From contig JBKDKA010000158.1 of the NCBI GenBank assembly GCA_046345315.1, forward strand, positions 1-64,000: DNA of 64,000 nt, given 5' to 3'. This DNA comes from F1-80-MAGs062 sp046345315 (GTDB lineage Bacteria; Planctomycetota; Planctomycetia; Planctomycetales; Planctomycetaceae). The notes under the pieces are model-generated. The model did not search any database and had not been told where the DNA came from. It saw nothing but the letters and a program-made list of their open reading frames with translations. The translations under genes were made by a program, and so were the position numbers. How positions within the stretch are numbered: the first letter of the stretch is position 1; the number at the start of each line of letters is the position of its first letter. Positions 47,351 through 56,672 of the stretch are shown here, piece by piece.

Positions 47351-50300
47351 TCATCTGAGTGGTATGGGGCGGTGAAGATTCGCCAAGAGTCGACGAATTG
47401 CTGCTACCCCAGCATCGCACCACGACTCAGTACTACACCCTTCAAGTTCTAACGACAATCGGCCCGAAAACGGAAGAGTCCTTCCTGGGTGAGTTGACGC
47501 CGTCTCCAACAACCGAAGATAGCCAAAATACGCCGACCTTGGACGTTCAATGTCTCTCCATCGCCCCGGCACGTGGTCCCGCGTATGCATTCCAGGGTGA
47601 TCTGAAATATGAGCGTTCATGATTCGATGTGCGTGCCTAAAGAGACTCTCCGGAGAAATGCCACAGAGGATGCAATGTGCGATATCCAAATTTAATCCTA
47701 CATGGTCATCAAGTTTTTCGTCGTCGATCAACTTGAAAAACGCATCTACGGCTGCAATATCTGGGAGGATCCGGTTTTCGCCAGGTTCAATCTCAATTGC
47801 AAAACCCCACTCGCCAGATAAACCTTTGGAAGACGTTTTCAATCGCTCTACGACCTTCTTCAGCACTTCTACTGAAGCCGCAGCCTTTTTCTCCCACGCT
47901 GACCTAGAAACGATCTGCTCGTCACCTAATTCATTGCATTCCGCACATGAACATACATCGAGAACTGACCCGAGCACTATTTCCACAATCCTTGATTGCA
48001 GCAATCTTCCTGGACCATCTTTATTGCCATTCGAACTACTTTGAAGCGATATCTCGATTCCGTCAACATCGGTCCTCCAAAGTCGATCAGCCAATCGCAT
48101 AGCATTCTCTATCGCCAGTCCTGACAACCCGGATACTTCAGTTTTTTGGACATCGGAGTCAGATAAGTAACATCTATCAAATGAACTAATGCCAACGAAA
48201 AACGTGGCCAACCCGGTAAGTGATAACTTGTGACCTTCGTTTTTCCTATTGTGCTCCGCAAAGCACCGAACAATAAATTTATAAACCTCCGAGATATTTT
48301 TTTCGTATTGCATCCATTCCGTAAACCCGAAACGTCGATCCGCAATCGTCGCTAGTTCTTTCGCAGAAATTATCTGACCGAGATCCACCCTACGAAGCAA
48401 ATACAACTCAAACGCAGACACTCCAGAGCACATGTGATGAACAGACAACAATTCATCAAGGGGCAATTCAGACGAACTCGTCAGCAATGCAGGTCCCAAG
48501 AGTGATGCAACGGCAGAATCACACTTTGGGCCATCACCTCCATTTGACAATGGATTGGCCGCTCTCGGAGCCGCGATTGTCATTCCTTGACGCGACGGAA
48601 GAGGATCGGCTTCGGTCGTCTCGATGTATGTGCTATTCTCTTCTGCCAGATATTTTACGCGGAACCTCCATCCCGCAATCTGTCCTTCACTGCCGATCGT
48701 TTCTGACTGCGATTTGATTCGTCGCCGCTCTGCTGTTGATTCTGCAGATATCAGCCAGAAACCTGAGTTGTTAATCGCATTGGCGTTGACTTCTTGAGGG
48801 TCTCTGCTAACCGCAACGATAGCCCAGTACCATTCATTTTCCAGCTCTGTGAAGTCACTCTTCTTTGTCGATAAACTCGCTGGAATCGCTGGGGCAACGT
48901 GGCGACCATCGGCCGAAAGCCACTTGAATATGTCGTCACGGTGTAACATCGCGAATTCATAGTCAAATCGTATTTCGGATTCTTCAGTCTCTTCTTCCTG
49001 CTCCACGTTGTAGCCGAGAATCGCGTCAAGAAATAAGGAATCAAACCTGTCGCTATTCCTCAATTGGTCAAGCGCCTCGTGAAGATGTCGCTGAATGCGT
49101 TTCGAGGCCACGAATGCGAATGTATATAGACTCTCTTGACGTTCACCATCGTCAAATCGATACGCAGCGGAAGCGCTTGCAGCCACGAGTTGATTCGTCG
49201 AAACACGAATGTAAGGTCTAATACATGGATCGTGGACGATTATTTCGGACATGTCGTGAGAATATCCGACAACCACAACCACGTGTGCTGTTTCTTCATT
49301 GAAAGAATTCCAATCGTACCCGTCTTGTGTTTCCGGATGTGTGCCCCAGAGCTTCTTAAAATTGACAAAAAGTATAACTGGACAACGAGTGTCAATGTTT
49401 GCGCGGATTTCTTCGAGAAGCAGTCTTTGGTTGGATACTGTCTGAACAGACCCCGTAACGTTGAATGCTGGGGCGTCCAGTGCTCGCTTCAACTCACCGG
49501 GATCAAGGCCGATTGACCGATAAGCGCTTTGACTACGAGAATGAATGCAGTTTGAGACAAAAGATCGCCCAATCTCCGTCAAAGGTGTGGCTGCGGCTAG
49601 AGTAATGTCAACGTGCCCCTGGGGTCTACCACCCCGATCAGCTATACATGCAATCGCCATTAAGATAGCGGCGGTAGAACAACTACCTCCCAAACCAGCT
49701 GATGGATCTACCATCGCATACACCGTACCGTGGACTGCCGGTCCACCAAACAAAGACCCTAGTTCCGTTTGAATTATTCGATATCTTGGATCGTGGCGGA
49801 GGGATCTAGGAGGCACCAGCACTGCGAATGAGATTGGTGAGGCAATTGTAGTCAAACGAATATCGATGTAACCAAGGTATCGCCCGAGTCGACCGCGTTC
49901 TGAAAGATCACGACACGGGAGTCCGGATGACATCACAGTAATCAATAAGTGCCTAACAGTGTCAAAGTGGTAGGAATTCAACAGGCTTTTATCGAACCCT
50001 GGCTTGTCTTCGGTGCTAAACGATTGTTCGCATGCACGTTCAATGGTCGCCAGCAGATCGCCTATCGACAACAGGCCATCGCCGAGTTTATCTGCGATGG
50101 CTTTCAGCTCAGCCTCCAAACACTGAAGGTGGGCGTTCTCCGGCTCCGCGATAAGGTTGATGACCTCTCGGACTACAGACTGGGTAACGCGATTCTTCGA
50201 GGGATCGATTTTCGGGAATCGACCTTCGAAAATATGCTTTCGAATCACTGTCCGTTGAACATCACCTGCCCAGACTTGCTGTTCACCTCGTATCACGAGA

Positions 50301-50551
50301 TTCGAACTGGTTTCGACCCGCGAGACAGTGACGGAGTTCTCGTAAGTATCAGCAAAGTAGTTTCGATAAAGTGAGGATACGAGACACTGTGATTCGTACG
50401 GACACTGGCCATTGGGTGGAATGGAGACATGGATAAAGGAATCACAGGGCTTGCCGGAATTTCCCGAAAAAACCTCTGGAGACAGTGGACTGGCTGCGTC
50501 TTGGATGTTCACTGGTGCTGCCGCATAGCTGATGGACTGATTTCCGATCAA
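47351..50551 (-). CDS. papain-like peptidase - TIM-barrel fusion, unknown system
   Basis: A 1066-aa protein from TTG 50551 (GGAAG seven bases upstream). Around residues 270-460 I read a papain-like/C39-type cysteine peptidase: Cys in GLGGSCSTAAILMAI (near 289), His in EETAHVVVVVGYSHDM (near 421) and Asp in IIVHDPC. The last 170 residues resemble a xylose-isomerase-like or endonuclease-IV-like TIM barrel: FAIEIEPGE, VGLNLDIAHCILCG, and NAHISDHPGMHTRDHVPG carry the metal-ligand His/Asp/Glu pattern of that fold. The region between, 480-800, is unrecognised and includes LYLLRRVDLGQIISAKELATI. No signal peptide or membrane segment. It is read leftward behind a 154-aa gene. Codon use is less GC-rich than in the backbone, suggesting acquired cargo. 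The fold assignments are by eye. Confidence 0.7.
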   Translation of the reverse strand: MIGNQSISYAAAPVNIQDAASPLSPEVFSGNSGKPCDSFIHVSIPPNGQCPYESQCLVSSLYRNYFADTYENSVTVSRVETSSNLVIRGEQQVWAGDVQRTVIRKHIFEGRFPKIDPSKNRVTQSVVREVINLIAEPENAHLQCLEAELKAIADKLGDGLLSIGDLLATIERACEQSFSTEDKPGFDKSLLNSYHFDTVRHLLITVMSSGLPCRDLSERGRLGRYLGYIDIRLTTIASPISFAVLVPPRSLRHDPRYRIIQTELGSLFGGPAVHGTVYAMVDPSAGLGGSCSTAAILMAIACIADRGGRPQGHVDITLAAATPLTEIGRSFVSNCIHSRSQSAYRSIGLDPGELKRALDAPAFNVTGSVQTVSNQRLLLEEIRANIDTRCPVILFVNFKKLWGTHPETQDGYDWNSFNEETAHVVVVVGYSHDMSEIIVHDPCIRPYIRVSTNQLVAASASAAYRFDDGERQESLYTFAFVASKRIQRHLHEALDQLRNSDRFDSLFLDAILGYNVEQEEETEESEIRFDYEFAMLHRDDIFKWLSADGRHVAPAIPASLSTKKSDFTELENEWYWAIVAVSRDPQEVNANAINNSGFWLISAESTAERRRIKSQSETIGSEGQIAGWRFRVKYLAEENSTYIETTEADPLPSRQGMTIAAPRAANPLSNGGDGPKCDSAVASLLGPALLTSSSELPLDELLSVHHMCSGVSAFELYLLRRVDLGQIISAKELATIADRRFGFTEWMQYEKNISEVYKFIVRCFAEHNRKNEGHKLSLTGLATFFVGISSFDRCYLSDSDVQKTEVSGLSGLAIENAMRLADRLWRTDVDGIEISLQSSSNGNKDGPGRLLQSRIVEIVLGSVLDVCSCAECNELGDEQIVSRSAWEKKAAASVEVLKKVVERLKTSSKGLSGEWGFAIEIEPGENRILPDIAAVDAFFKLIDDEKLDDHVGLNLDIAHCILCGISPESLFRHAHRIMNAHISDHPGMHTRDHVPGRWRDIERPRSAYFGYLRLLETASTHPGRTLPFSGRLSLELEGCSTESWCDAGVAAIRRLLANLHRPIPLR

Positions 50552-50600
50552 CAGTACTTCCAGAAGTCAATCCGCACTTGGAGTAATGTAGCAGCGAGAA

Positions 50601-51065
50601 TTATGACTGCCGACAACTTTTCCTCAAGACTACTCTAGTAGCAGCAGCCTTAAGGGTGGGCGCAAATTCTACCAACCGTCCGCCGACACCGAAAGGAATT
50701 GGAGCACCTAATGGCTCAACATGGTGAAATAGCTGTAACGTCACAACCGAATTTTCAGGCTGACGGCGTTTCAACTCCTTCAAGGCGTCCTGCAGCGCAC
50801 GTTCACAATCTTCCAGATTCAGTCCAGACTCCAACTTTGGACATACATGCACTCGCACTTCTGAATACCCATCTGAATTCACTCGCGATGCCGAAAAGTG
50901 CGTAAAACGCAACGAACGTTTGTGAACGAGCAAGAGTTCCTCAAGAGTGACTATATCTTCCTCGAGCAGGAGGACCGACAAAGCAACAACAGGACACGGT
51001 GCCTTCAAATTACCGAAATCGGTAGATGGAGAAATATTTGCCACAACCAACCCTTCTCGTTCCAA
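50601..51065 (-). CDS. hypothetical partner of the peptidase-TIM protein
   Basis: A protein of up to 154 aa; the start is uncertain (TTG 51065, or a GTG soon after). No family recognised. The chain contains alternating strands and helices (SEVRVHVCPKLESGLNLEDCERALQDALKEL, VVTLQLFHHVEPLGAPIPFGVGGRLVEF) compatible with a small alpha/beta fold. It ends 49 bp before the TTG of the large gene on the same strand, so they are probably co-transcribed. Confidence 0.5.
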   Translation of the reverse strand: MEREGLVVANISPSTDFGNLKAPCPVVALSVLLLEEDIVTLEELLLVHKRSLRFTHFSASRVNSDGYSEVRVHVCPKLESGLNLEDCERALQDALKELKRRQPENSVVTLQLFHHVEPLGAPIPFGVGGRLVEFAPTLKAAATRVVLRKSCRQS

Positions 51066-51146
51066 TTCTCAGCCAACGAACACGAAGCTACCGATGCGAA
51101 GATTTTGCAATCACGAAGGTGGCAACAGGACGAACGGTAGTGACTT

Positions 51147-51172
51147 CCCTTCGAGCCTATGTGCTCGAAGGG
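51147..51172. repeat. perfect 10-bp hairpin upstream of the cassette
   Basis: CCCTTCGAGC (51147-51156) pairs with GCTCGAAGGG (51163-51172) around CTATGT, about 80 bp upstream of the leftward 154-aa gene. No T-tract follows on either strand; it may be an operator or an RNA leader structure. The rest of 51066-51695 has a run of nine G at 51354-51362 and a strongly AT-rich block at about 51395-51440, with no gene. Confidence 0.45.
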
Positions 51173-51695
51173 CGGGCGGGCAGTCATCGTGCGGAGGCGG
51201 GACGGGAAGCGAGTCAGCGGAGAGGAGCGTGAAGCAATCCTCAAGGCAAATTGCGAAGCTGAGCCTGAGTGCCACGGAGATCATGATGAATTCGGTCGAA
51301 GATGTTTTGAGGGATCCCGATCCTAACAATTAGGAGTAGAGATTGGAAGTAAAGGGGGGGGGCTACGTCACGTCAAGTGGAAACTACTTCGAATTTTGCA
51401 AAAAAAGAAATTTTATCTAAAAAATGTCTAATAAATAAGCATGTATTGCCTCTGAAACGCGCAGGGCTTCTGTTTGTCCTCCGTGTGTAGATTGATCCGA
51501 GGTGAGAACAATTCTTAGACCATCTGCCCCTCCGCCGATGTGGAGGATCGGTCGAAAAGTTTCGGCTGCGTTAGAGAATTCTGGGGAATGCCACATGGCA
51601 TTCGGATGTTTTCTGGTCCCCTGCAGCTTCCGTGTCCAGTGCGTCGATTTGCCTCTGCTGGAGTGTGTCAGAATCTTACTCAGACGATTCAGACG

Positions 51696-51989
51696 TTACT
51701 CCCTGCCTCGCTGTTTCGAACGGTCATATTGGATCCAGGCATCTGCCGAGTCCAAAAGCTTTTGAACTCGCAGTAATTCCTCTTCCCTCAGTCCTTCTGC
51801 GGATATGAAACTTTTCTCTCTGTCTGTCTGGCGACGTTCGATTTTCACTGAATATTGATCCACCCCTTTGTCGTCTCGCTGTTTCCAAACCGCTACGGCG
51901 ATTCCACTGCTGCTCAAGAATCGTGCATTTGGGCGTGGACCGATTTGTTGCGTCGGTTGGATCAAGTCATCGCTCATAGTGCCATCCAT
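51696..51989 (-). CDS. small plasmid protein, paralogue of 56660-56956
   Basis: A 97-aa protein. Its core PNARFLSSSGIAVAVWKQRDD, GVDQYSVKIERRQ, REEELLRVQKLLDSADAWI matches the protein at 56660-56956 block by block (PNASFSGSGGLNVAIWKQRND, GIDHYSVKLERRY, REGDVLRATKLLEAADDWI). Both seem to belong to a family of short, beta-strand-then-helix plasmid proteins of unknown role. ATG 51989 has AGGGA upstream; ATG 51977 is possible. Confidence 0.65.
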   Translation of the reverse strand: MDGTMSDDLIQPTQQIGPRPNARFLSSSGIAVAVWKQRDDKGVDQYSVKIERRQTDREKSFISAEGLREEELLRVQKLLDSADAWIQYDRSKQRGRE

Positions 51990-52043
51990 TCCCTGGTGTG
52001 TACATTCCTTATTTTGGTACACGTAGTTGCCGGTACCTGTCAA

Positions 52044-52456
52044 CCACTTTCTCGCGGTTTAGTTCACGCAGAATCTTTCATGGGAAACATGAGAGCCCGG
52101 AGCAAATCTGCTCAACAGGATTTTGATTGCGGGAAACAGTGTGCCCTGCCTACGGTGAATAAAAAGTGCCCTGAATGCCGGGCGATGCTCGCCACCGAAA
52201 GGATTCGGCGGCGGAACAACTCCCAAAGCAATCAGGGCATGAATTCTACCGCAGTTTGCGGATCGCAGTTGATTCTGGTGTGTCGCGTCCGACTACCGTC
52301 ATTACACATCGAACTTTTCGGTACTCGGGTGTGAGCAATTCGTGTGGAATCCCGGCGGGTTCTACCTAATCCCTTAGGGTATCACTGAGGGCTGGATTTT
52401 TTGCCGCAACAGCTCTTGCGCAACCCTTACAAATTGACTTCCCAAATGCTGTCATC
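52044..52456. other. intergenic region without a recognised gene
   Basis: 413 bp between a leftward small gene and the rightward ankyrin gene. Only open frames without ribosome site or family resemblance were seen. It should hold divergent promoters; none is clear. Confidence 0.4.
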
Positions 52457-53071
52457 TTGTTCTTTCAGCCTTTTTTAACGATTCTCACGTATGTTGAAAT
52501 TCACGATAGCGGAGGACGATTGCATCCTGATTTTCAGCTTCTTGATGCTGCCATGGACGGTGACCTTGAAGGTGCCATCAAAGCCATCGAGGCTGGAGCG
52601 AGCGCAAACGCCACTGACGTGGATGACACAACTCCGCTCTATCACGCTCTGATACAGGGGCATCTGCCTCTGGCCCATTTTCTGGTAACAGCAGGAGCTG
52701 AATTCAATGCCACGTTCGGCAAACGCAATCAAACCCTGCTGCACTGGGCGGCAGAGAACGGTTCGTATGGATTCTGTCACTTTCTGCTGGAATACAAGGC
52801 CAACATCAATGTTCAGCGTACTGACGGTGCCACACCGCTGCTGCTCGCAGCGAAAGGCGGTCACGAATATGTCGTACGGCTGCTCCTGAAACATGATGCC
52901 TATATTTCCCCGAGAACTTCCGGCAATGCCACGGCCCGCTCTGCCGCTCAGAAACAGGGGCATACATCGATCGTCAGCATGATTGACGAGGCGGCCGTCA
53001 CGCGACCTGGATATCTCAAAGATGCCGATAACGCGTTTCCATCAGGTTCACGTGAACGTTTTCTGTTCTGA
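52457..53071 (+). CDS. ankyrin-repeat protein
   Basis: A protein of up to 204 aa with four to five ankyrin repeats from about residue 27: LLDAAMDGDLEGAIKAIEAGASAN, TPLYHALIQGHLPLAHFLVTAGAE, LLHWAAENGSYGFCHFLLEYKAN, TPLLLAAKGGHEYVVRLLLKHDA. It is a protein-interaction module. The first 20 residues are hydrophobic (MFFQPFLTILTYVEIH) and may not belong; an internal start is possible. It stands alone, upstream of the small-gene operon, and its partner is unknown. Confidence 0.75.
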   Translation: MFFQPFLTILTYVEIHDSGGRLHPDFQLLDAAMDGDLEGAIKAIEAGASANATDVDDTTPLYHALIQGHLPLAHFLVTAGAEFNATFGKRNQTLLHWAAENGSYGFCHFLLEYKANINVQRTDGATPLLLAAKGGHEYVVRLLLKHDAYISPRTSGNATARSAAQKQGHTSIVSMIDEAAVTRPGYLKDADNAFPSGSRERFLF

Positions 53072-53435
53072 GTGAACTGCCTGTGCTCTTCCTTTCGCGT
53101 GCCTGTGAACATCGCCATTCGGTTTGTCTTGTCGCAGGCTGCGGATCCCTCCTCGTGTTCGCACCGTGTTCTGACGATGTTGCCGCATTCTGGTTTCACC
53201 CGTCTCACCGAATTCCATGAAGAATGCCGTCTGCTGTCCTGATCAGCGGCGGATGACGTTGTCTGGCAAATGCCGGTCACTGCTGGTGCTGATCGGTCAC
53301 TGGAATGTCCCATCTGGTTGGAAGACCTCACCTGAACCTCATCATGGGCCTGCTTAAAACCGCAGTCGGTCATTGCAAGCAGAAAATCGGCTCCCCCTGA
53401 AGGTCGCCCCCAATTTTCAGCTTGCAACGAACGCT

Positions 53436-53458
53436 AAAGCTCCGCCTTCGCGGCTTTT
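53436..53458 (+). terminator. possible leader hairpin/terminator
   Basis: AAAG-CT-CCGC (from 53436) pairs with GCGG-CTTTT around a CTTC loop, 60 bp before the small-gene operon. It has a short T-run. It may end the ankyrin transcript or attenuate the operon. Confidence 0.35.
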
Positions 53459-53516
53459 GGTCGCTGCCATGAGGTCACAAGGTGTGGTCTCACAAACAAC
53501 CAGAAAGGAACATTTT

Positions 53517-53732
53517 ATGACGAATGAAGCAACCCCAGCACAAAGCACCGGTAAGAAGCCAACCCATGTCGCCTATCACGTTCGTGAAACAGGAAACGGC
53601 AAAAGCTTTTGGAATCGCGTCGGTGTGGCATGGACCAACAAAAACGGCGGATTCTCAGTCCAGCTCGAATGCGTACCGCTCGATGGCCGCATTGTCTGCC
53701 AACCTGCCGATAAACCCGCTCCGACGGAGTAA
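53517..53732 (+). CDS. small plasmid protein
   Basis: A 71-aa protein from ATG 53517 with AAGGAA upstream. After a polar start it reads HVAYHVRETGNGKSFWNRVGVAW and SVQLECVPLDGRIV, a compact beta-sheet pattern shared by a widespread family of short proteins on plasmids and phages; function unknown. It is the first gene of a rightward run of eight. Confidence 0.7.
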   Translation: MTNEATPAQSTGKKPTHVAYHVRETGNGKSFWNRVGVAWTNKNGGFSVQLECVPLDGRIVCQPADKPAPTE

Positions 53733-53750
53733 CGGTTCAACCATCAACAC

Positions 53751-53772
53751 GGGCGGGCCTTCGGGCTCGCCC
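53751..53772 (+). promoter_or_regulatory. UUCG hairpin between operon genes
   Basis: GGGCGGGCC and GGCTCGCCC (one G-T wobble) close on a TTCG loop, a very stable RNA hairpin, between the stop at 53732 and the next start at 53802. There is no T-tract. It may set the relative expression of the first gene by protecting its 3' end. Confidence 0.6.
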
Positions 53773-53801
53773 ACTCACTCACACAGAAAGGATTTTTCAT
53801 C

Positions 53802-54092
53802 ATGACTACTCAAACACTTGTTGCCACATCAACCCGTTTTCCAATTGGCGATGTCGTCATCACGATAAACGCCCAATCGCTACTCACTCCCGATGAAGCG
53901 ATGTCCGGTCTGCAGCGTCACGCGACCGGTGACTGGGGTGAGCTTTGCACCGAAGATGCCGAACGCAATCTCGCTGCTCTCGAATCAGGTGGCCGCATTT
54001 TCTCAGCCTACGGCAAGGACACACGCCGATTCTGGATCATCACCGAAGCGGATCGATCATCAACGACGATCCTCCTGCCACTCGATTATTAG
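53802..54092 (+). CDS. conserved small plasmid protein
   Basis: A 96-aa protein with GAAAGGA before ATG 53802. The pattern LQRHATGDWGELCTEDAERN followed by GGRIFSAYGKD and FWIITEADRSSTTILLP is that of a small protein common on plasmids and integrative elements and often near antirestriction or methylase genes. Function not established. Confidence 0.75.
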   Translation: MTTQTLVATSTRFPIGDVVITINAQSLLTPDEAMSGLQRHATGDWGELCTEDAERNLAALESGGRIFSAYGKDTRRFWIITEADRSSTTILLPLDY

Positions 54093-54107
54093 AAAGGAGA
54101 TCACACC

Positions 54108-54626
54108 ATGAAACTTCCCATCAATCTTCCACACCTGATCGAGCAGCAACTCGGCAGAACCCCGATTGAACTCCCCGTCACCATCGACGTCGGAATGTTC
54201 CTCGAATACAGCGAGCTGGACGAATCCGAACTGGATCTCCACGAGCTGCTGCGTGAGAACCGCATGATCGGACATTTCTACACCGTGGATGACGTCCGAC
54301 ATTTGAGGCCACATTTAAGCGATGATCAGGCGTGGCAGGTACTCCAGGCGATCGACAAGTCCGTGAAGCTCGCCCCTGAATACGGCATGAGCTGGGACGG
54401 TATCCGAGACACCGCCGATTCCCTGTTTCCGTCGCGGGAAAAAGCCTTTGTCGCAACAGTCACCATTTCAATCGAAACCGACAAGGTTTTGTCGCAGGAA
54501 GACGCCCATCAGCTTTACGCCGAGGTCACAAGCGACATCAATCACCGACATCGATACGTCCACGCCCGCTATGACCGGAAGTCGATGCAGGTTATCTATG
54601 TTCCGAGCCATGGAGGTCAGTCATGA
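54108..54626 (+). CDS. hypothetical plasmid protein
   Basis: A 172-aa soluble protein starting MKLPINLPHLIEQQLGRTP after AAGGAG. No clear family; ELLRENRMIGHFYTVDDVRHLRPHL and FVATVTISIETDKVLSQEDA are its main features, the latter a likely beta-hairpin. It overlaps the next gene by four bases. Confidence 0.7.
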   Translation: MKLPINLPHLIEQQLGRTPIELPVTIDVGMFLEYSELDESELDLHELLRENRMIGHFYTVDDVRHLRPHLSDDQAWQVLQAIDKSVKLAPEYGMSWDGIRDTADSLFPSREKAFVATVTISIETDKVLSQEDAHQLYAEVTSDINHRHRYVHARYDRKSMQVIYVPSHGGQS

Positions 54627-54928
54627 GAATCCATCGCATCATTGACATCGATTATCACCGTAACGGGATCTGCGGTGCTCCCTTTCACGTCATTCTGTTC
54701 GAGGATAAAGGCGAAGAAGCCAGCCGCAAGGTCGGCATCGTGTTCGACTCACCCTATCACGTGGCAGTGCTCGACATCGCCAAGCTGGCCGATGGCAATA
54801 TCACCTTCGGTCACAATAGCTGGCGAGGTGACGTCTTCGAACTGGAACTGCGGGCTGCGATCACCGATCGGAATCGACAGATCGAAGCATTCTACGATGA
54901 TAAGAGCAAAGACGGAGGCCAGCCATGA
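54623..54928 (+). CDS. conserved small plasmid protein
   Basis: A 101-aa protein (MRIHRIIDIDYHRNGICGAPF). GIVFDSPYHVAVLDIAKLADG, then GHNSWRGDVFELELRAAI, resembles short proteins found in the same kind of backbone operon on other plasmids. Function unknown. It overlaps both neighbours by four bases (ATGA), so the whole run is translationally coupled. Confidence 0.75.
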   Translation: MRIHRIIDIDYHRNGICGAPFHVILFEDKGEEASRKVGIVFDSPYHVAVLDIAKLADGNITFGHNSWRGDVFELELRAAITDRNRQIEAFYDDKSKDGGQP

Positions 54929-55308
54929 GCACGAACCTCAGTCGCATTCTTCGTCGCAAGCTGGACGACATTCTCGAAGAGCTCGAGTCCGCCCCCTGCA
55001 GCGAACTGACCTTCGAGCACATGGATCTGCTGGAGAAACGATTCTTCTCCCTGCACGAGACCATGGAGTGCATCCTCGACTGTGAGCCGCTGTCATCGCG
55101 TCCTTTGTCCGCGTTGCAGCTCAGTCGAGCGCTCTCGCGTGAACTTCGCGATCTGTTCGCAGAACTCTGTATCGAACAGGAACCTGAATTCAGCAACATG
55201 CTGATTGACGCTCTGGAGATGCGGTTCCGCCATCTTCAGGACGTGTTTGACGTCAAGCTGGAACAATTCTTTTCAAAAACCATCAACACACAAGGAGCTA
55301 TCTTATGA
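54925..55308 (+). CDS. hypothetical plasmid protein
   Basis: A 127-aa, strongly acidic and helical protein (MSTNLSRILRRKLDDILEEL). No family recognised. Two similar helical halves may be an internal duplication (ELTFEHMDLLEKRFFSLHETME against NMLIDALEMRFRHLQDVFD). It overlaps the previous gene and the methyltransferase that follows. Confidence 0.65.
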   Translation: MSTNLSRILRRKLDDILEELESAPCSELTFEHMDLLEKRFFSLHETMECILDCEPLSSRPLSALQLSRALSRELRDLFAELCIEQEPEFSNMLIDALEMRFRHLQDVFDVKLEQFFSKTINTQGAIL

Positions 55309-56042
55309 CTGCACTTTCATCACGCTACACAATCAATCCTCACTTCGCATCACGCACCATGGAGCCGGAGATCGTCTTCGCCGTCCTTCCGGCCGGTCCG
55401 AAGAACGGAAGTCCCGTTCCGCATCTGACCAGCCTCTATCATCACACCGACCGAGGTGATTACGGCAGATCGTCCTATCCGGGCAACTGCGGCGGCAATC
55501 TAATCCGCGACCTGCTGAAATTCTTTCAGCCGACGGAGGTCTTCGACCCCATGACCGGCAGCGGTACTTGCCGTGACGTTTGCCGTGCACTCGACATTCC
55601 CTGCGAGTCCACCGACCTGAAACAGGGCTTCGACGCTTGTGATCCCGCTCAGTTCAGCAGCGACAAACAATTTTCGTTCATCTGGACGCATCCGCCATAC
55701 TGGCGGATGAAGGAATATTCGACAAATCCAAATGACTTATCCCGAGCACCCACGCTCGATGCGTTTCTCGTTCGTTACGGACAGTTTCTCCGCAACTGTG
55801 CGACCGCACTGAAGCCGGGCGGTCATCTGGCGGTCCTGATGGGCGATTATTCAGATCGGGATGCCGGTTTCGTTCCCCTCACCTACTTCACCAAATTCCT
55901 TGCATTCGATGCCGGATTGAAGCAGGCTTGCACGGACATCATTCGCGTCAGTCATGGTGCATCCAGTTCACGGAAGGTTTACAAGTCCGCCTTCATTCCG
56001 GGTTTGCACGATGTCTGTGCCATCTTCACCAAAACCGCATGA
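55305..56042 (+). CDS. small DNA methyltransferase
   Basis: A 245-aa class I methyltransferase: motif I FDPMTGSGT (80-88) and catalytic motif THPPYWRMK (128-136), in the order of beta-class N4/N6 DNA methyltransferases, then KPGGHLAVLMGDY. It has no target-recognition insert, so its specificity would be short or it may need a partner. Encoded in a backbone operon with no endonuclease, it is probably an orphan or antirestriction-type modification enzyme. Confidence 0.8.
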   Translation: MTALSSRYTINPHFASRTMEPEIVFAVLPAGPKNGSPVPHLTSLYHHTDRGDYGRSSYPGNCGGNLIRDLLKFFQPTEVFDPMTGSGTCRDVCRALDIPCESTDLKQGFDACDPAQFSSDKQFSFIWTHPPYWRMKEYSTNPNDLSRAPTLDAFLVRYGQFLRNCATALKPGGHLAVLMGDYSDRDAGFVPLTYFTKFLAFDAGLKQACTDIIRVSHGASSSRKVYKSAFIPGLHDVCAIFTKTA

Positions 56043-56055
56043 AAGGAATCACACC

Positions 56056-56478
56056 ATGTCACGCATTATTGATCTGACTGTTACTCTGAAACTCGAACTG
56101 GCCGATCGACTCGGTCGTTCCGAATTCTTCCACGATCTGGAACCAATGCTTCGGTTGGGGCTGGGCGATGTCCTGGCCCCGTACAGTGACTGCGTCACCG
56201 TTGTCGCCGTCAACGATCCCAGCGGTACACTTTCACGACCGACGGACCTCTCAGCGATTCTCGATCCTGCACATGAAGCGGCTATCATCTGGTCGGCTCA
56301 CGACGTACTGGATGTTCGCCCCGATCTGACGCTGGAGCAGGCGTCCTCGGTTCTCGCGTATGTAATCCAGCAGCACGATGCCAATCATGGCGTCGGATGG
56401 CAGGACTTCGAATTCTTCGCAGCGAGACTGTTCGGTGAACCACCTGCAGAGTCTGACTCATCGGAGACGACGCTATGA
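56056..56478 (+). CDS. hypothetical plasmid protein
   Basis: A 140-aa protein from ATG 56056 (MSRIIDLTVTLKLELADRLG) with AAGGA upstream. It resembles the 172-aa protein at 54108 in its C-terminal half (HDVLDVRPDLTLEQASSVLAYV against DDVRHLRPHLSDDQAWQVLQAI), suggesting an old duplication inside the operon. No function known. Four-base overlap with the next gene. Confidence 0.7.
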   Translation: MSRIIDLTVTLKLELADRLGRSEFFHDLEPMLRLGLGDVLAPYSDCVTVVAVNDPSGTLSRPTDLSAILDPAHEAAIIWSAHDVLDVRPDLTLEQASSVLAYVIQQHDANHGVGWQDFEFFAARLFGEPPAESDSSETTL

Positions 56479-56672
56479 GCGATTTCGATGCCTTTATGGA
56501 AGATATGTTCCTTGGCTGTGCCTTTGCCGCTTTCGTTGAAGAAGCGGCAAAGGCAAATGGCTTGCCATGCCCGGAAGCCACTCGGCAGAGAGCCTATCGG
56601 TATTATGAAGAACAGCTTGCAGCGAAGCAGAGTCGCATCGAAACGCTCAGCGGCGAGGATCAGCGTTCCTGA
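56475..56672 (+). CDS. small protein ending the backbone operon
   Basis: A 65-aa helical protein (MSDFDAFMEDMFLGCAFAAF), coupled by ATGA to the gene before. No family recognised. It overlaps the convergent gene at 56660 by 13 bases, both stops lying in the same place. Confidence 0.6.
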   Translation: MSDFDAFMEDMFLGCAFAAFVEEAAKANGLPCPEATRQRAYRYYEEQLAAKQSRIETLSGEDQRS

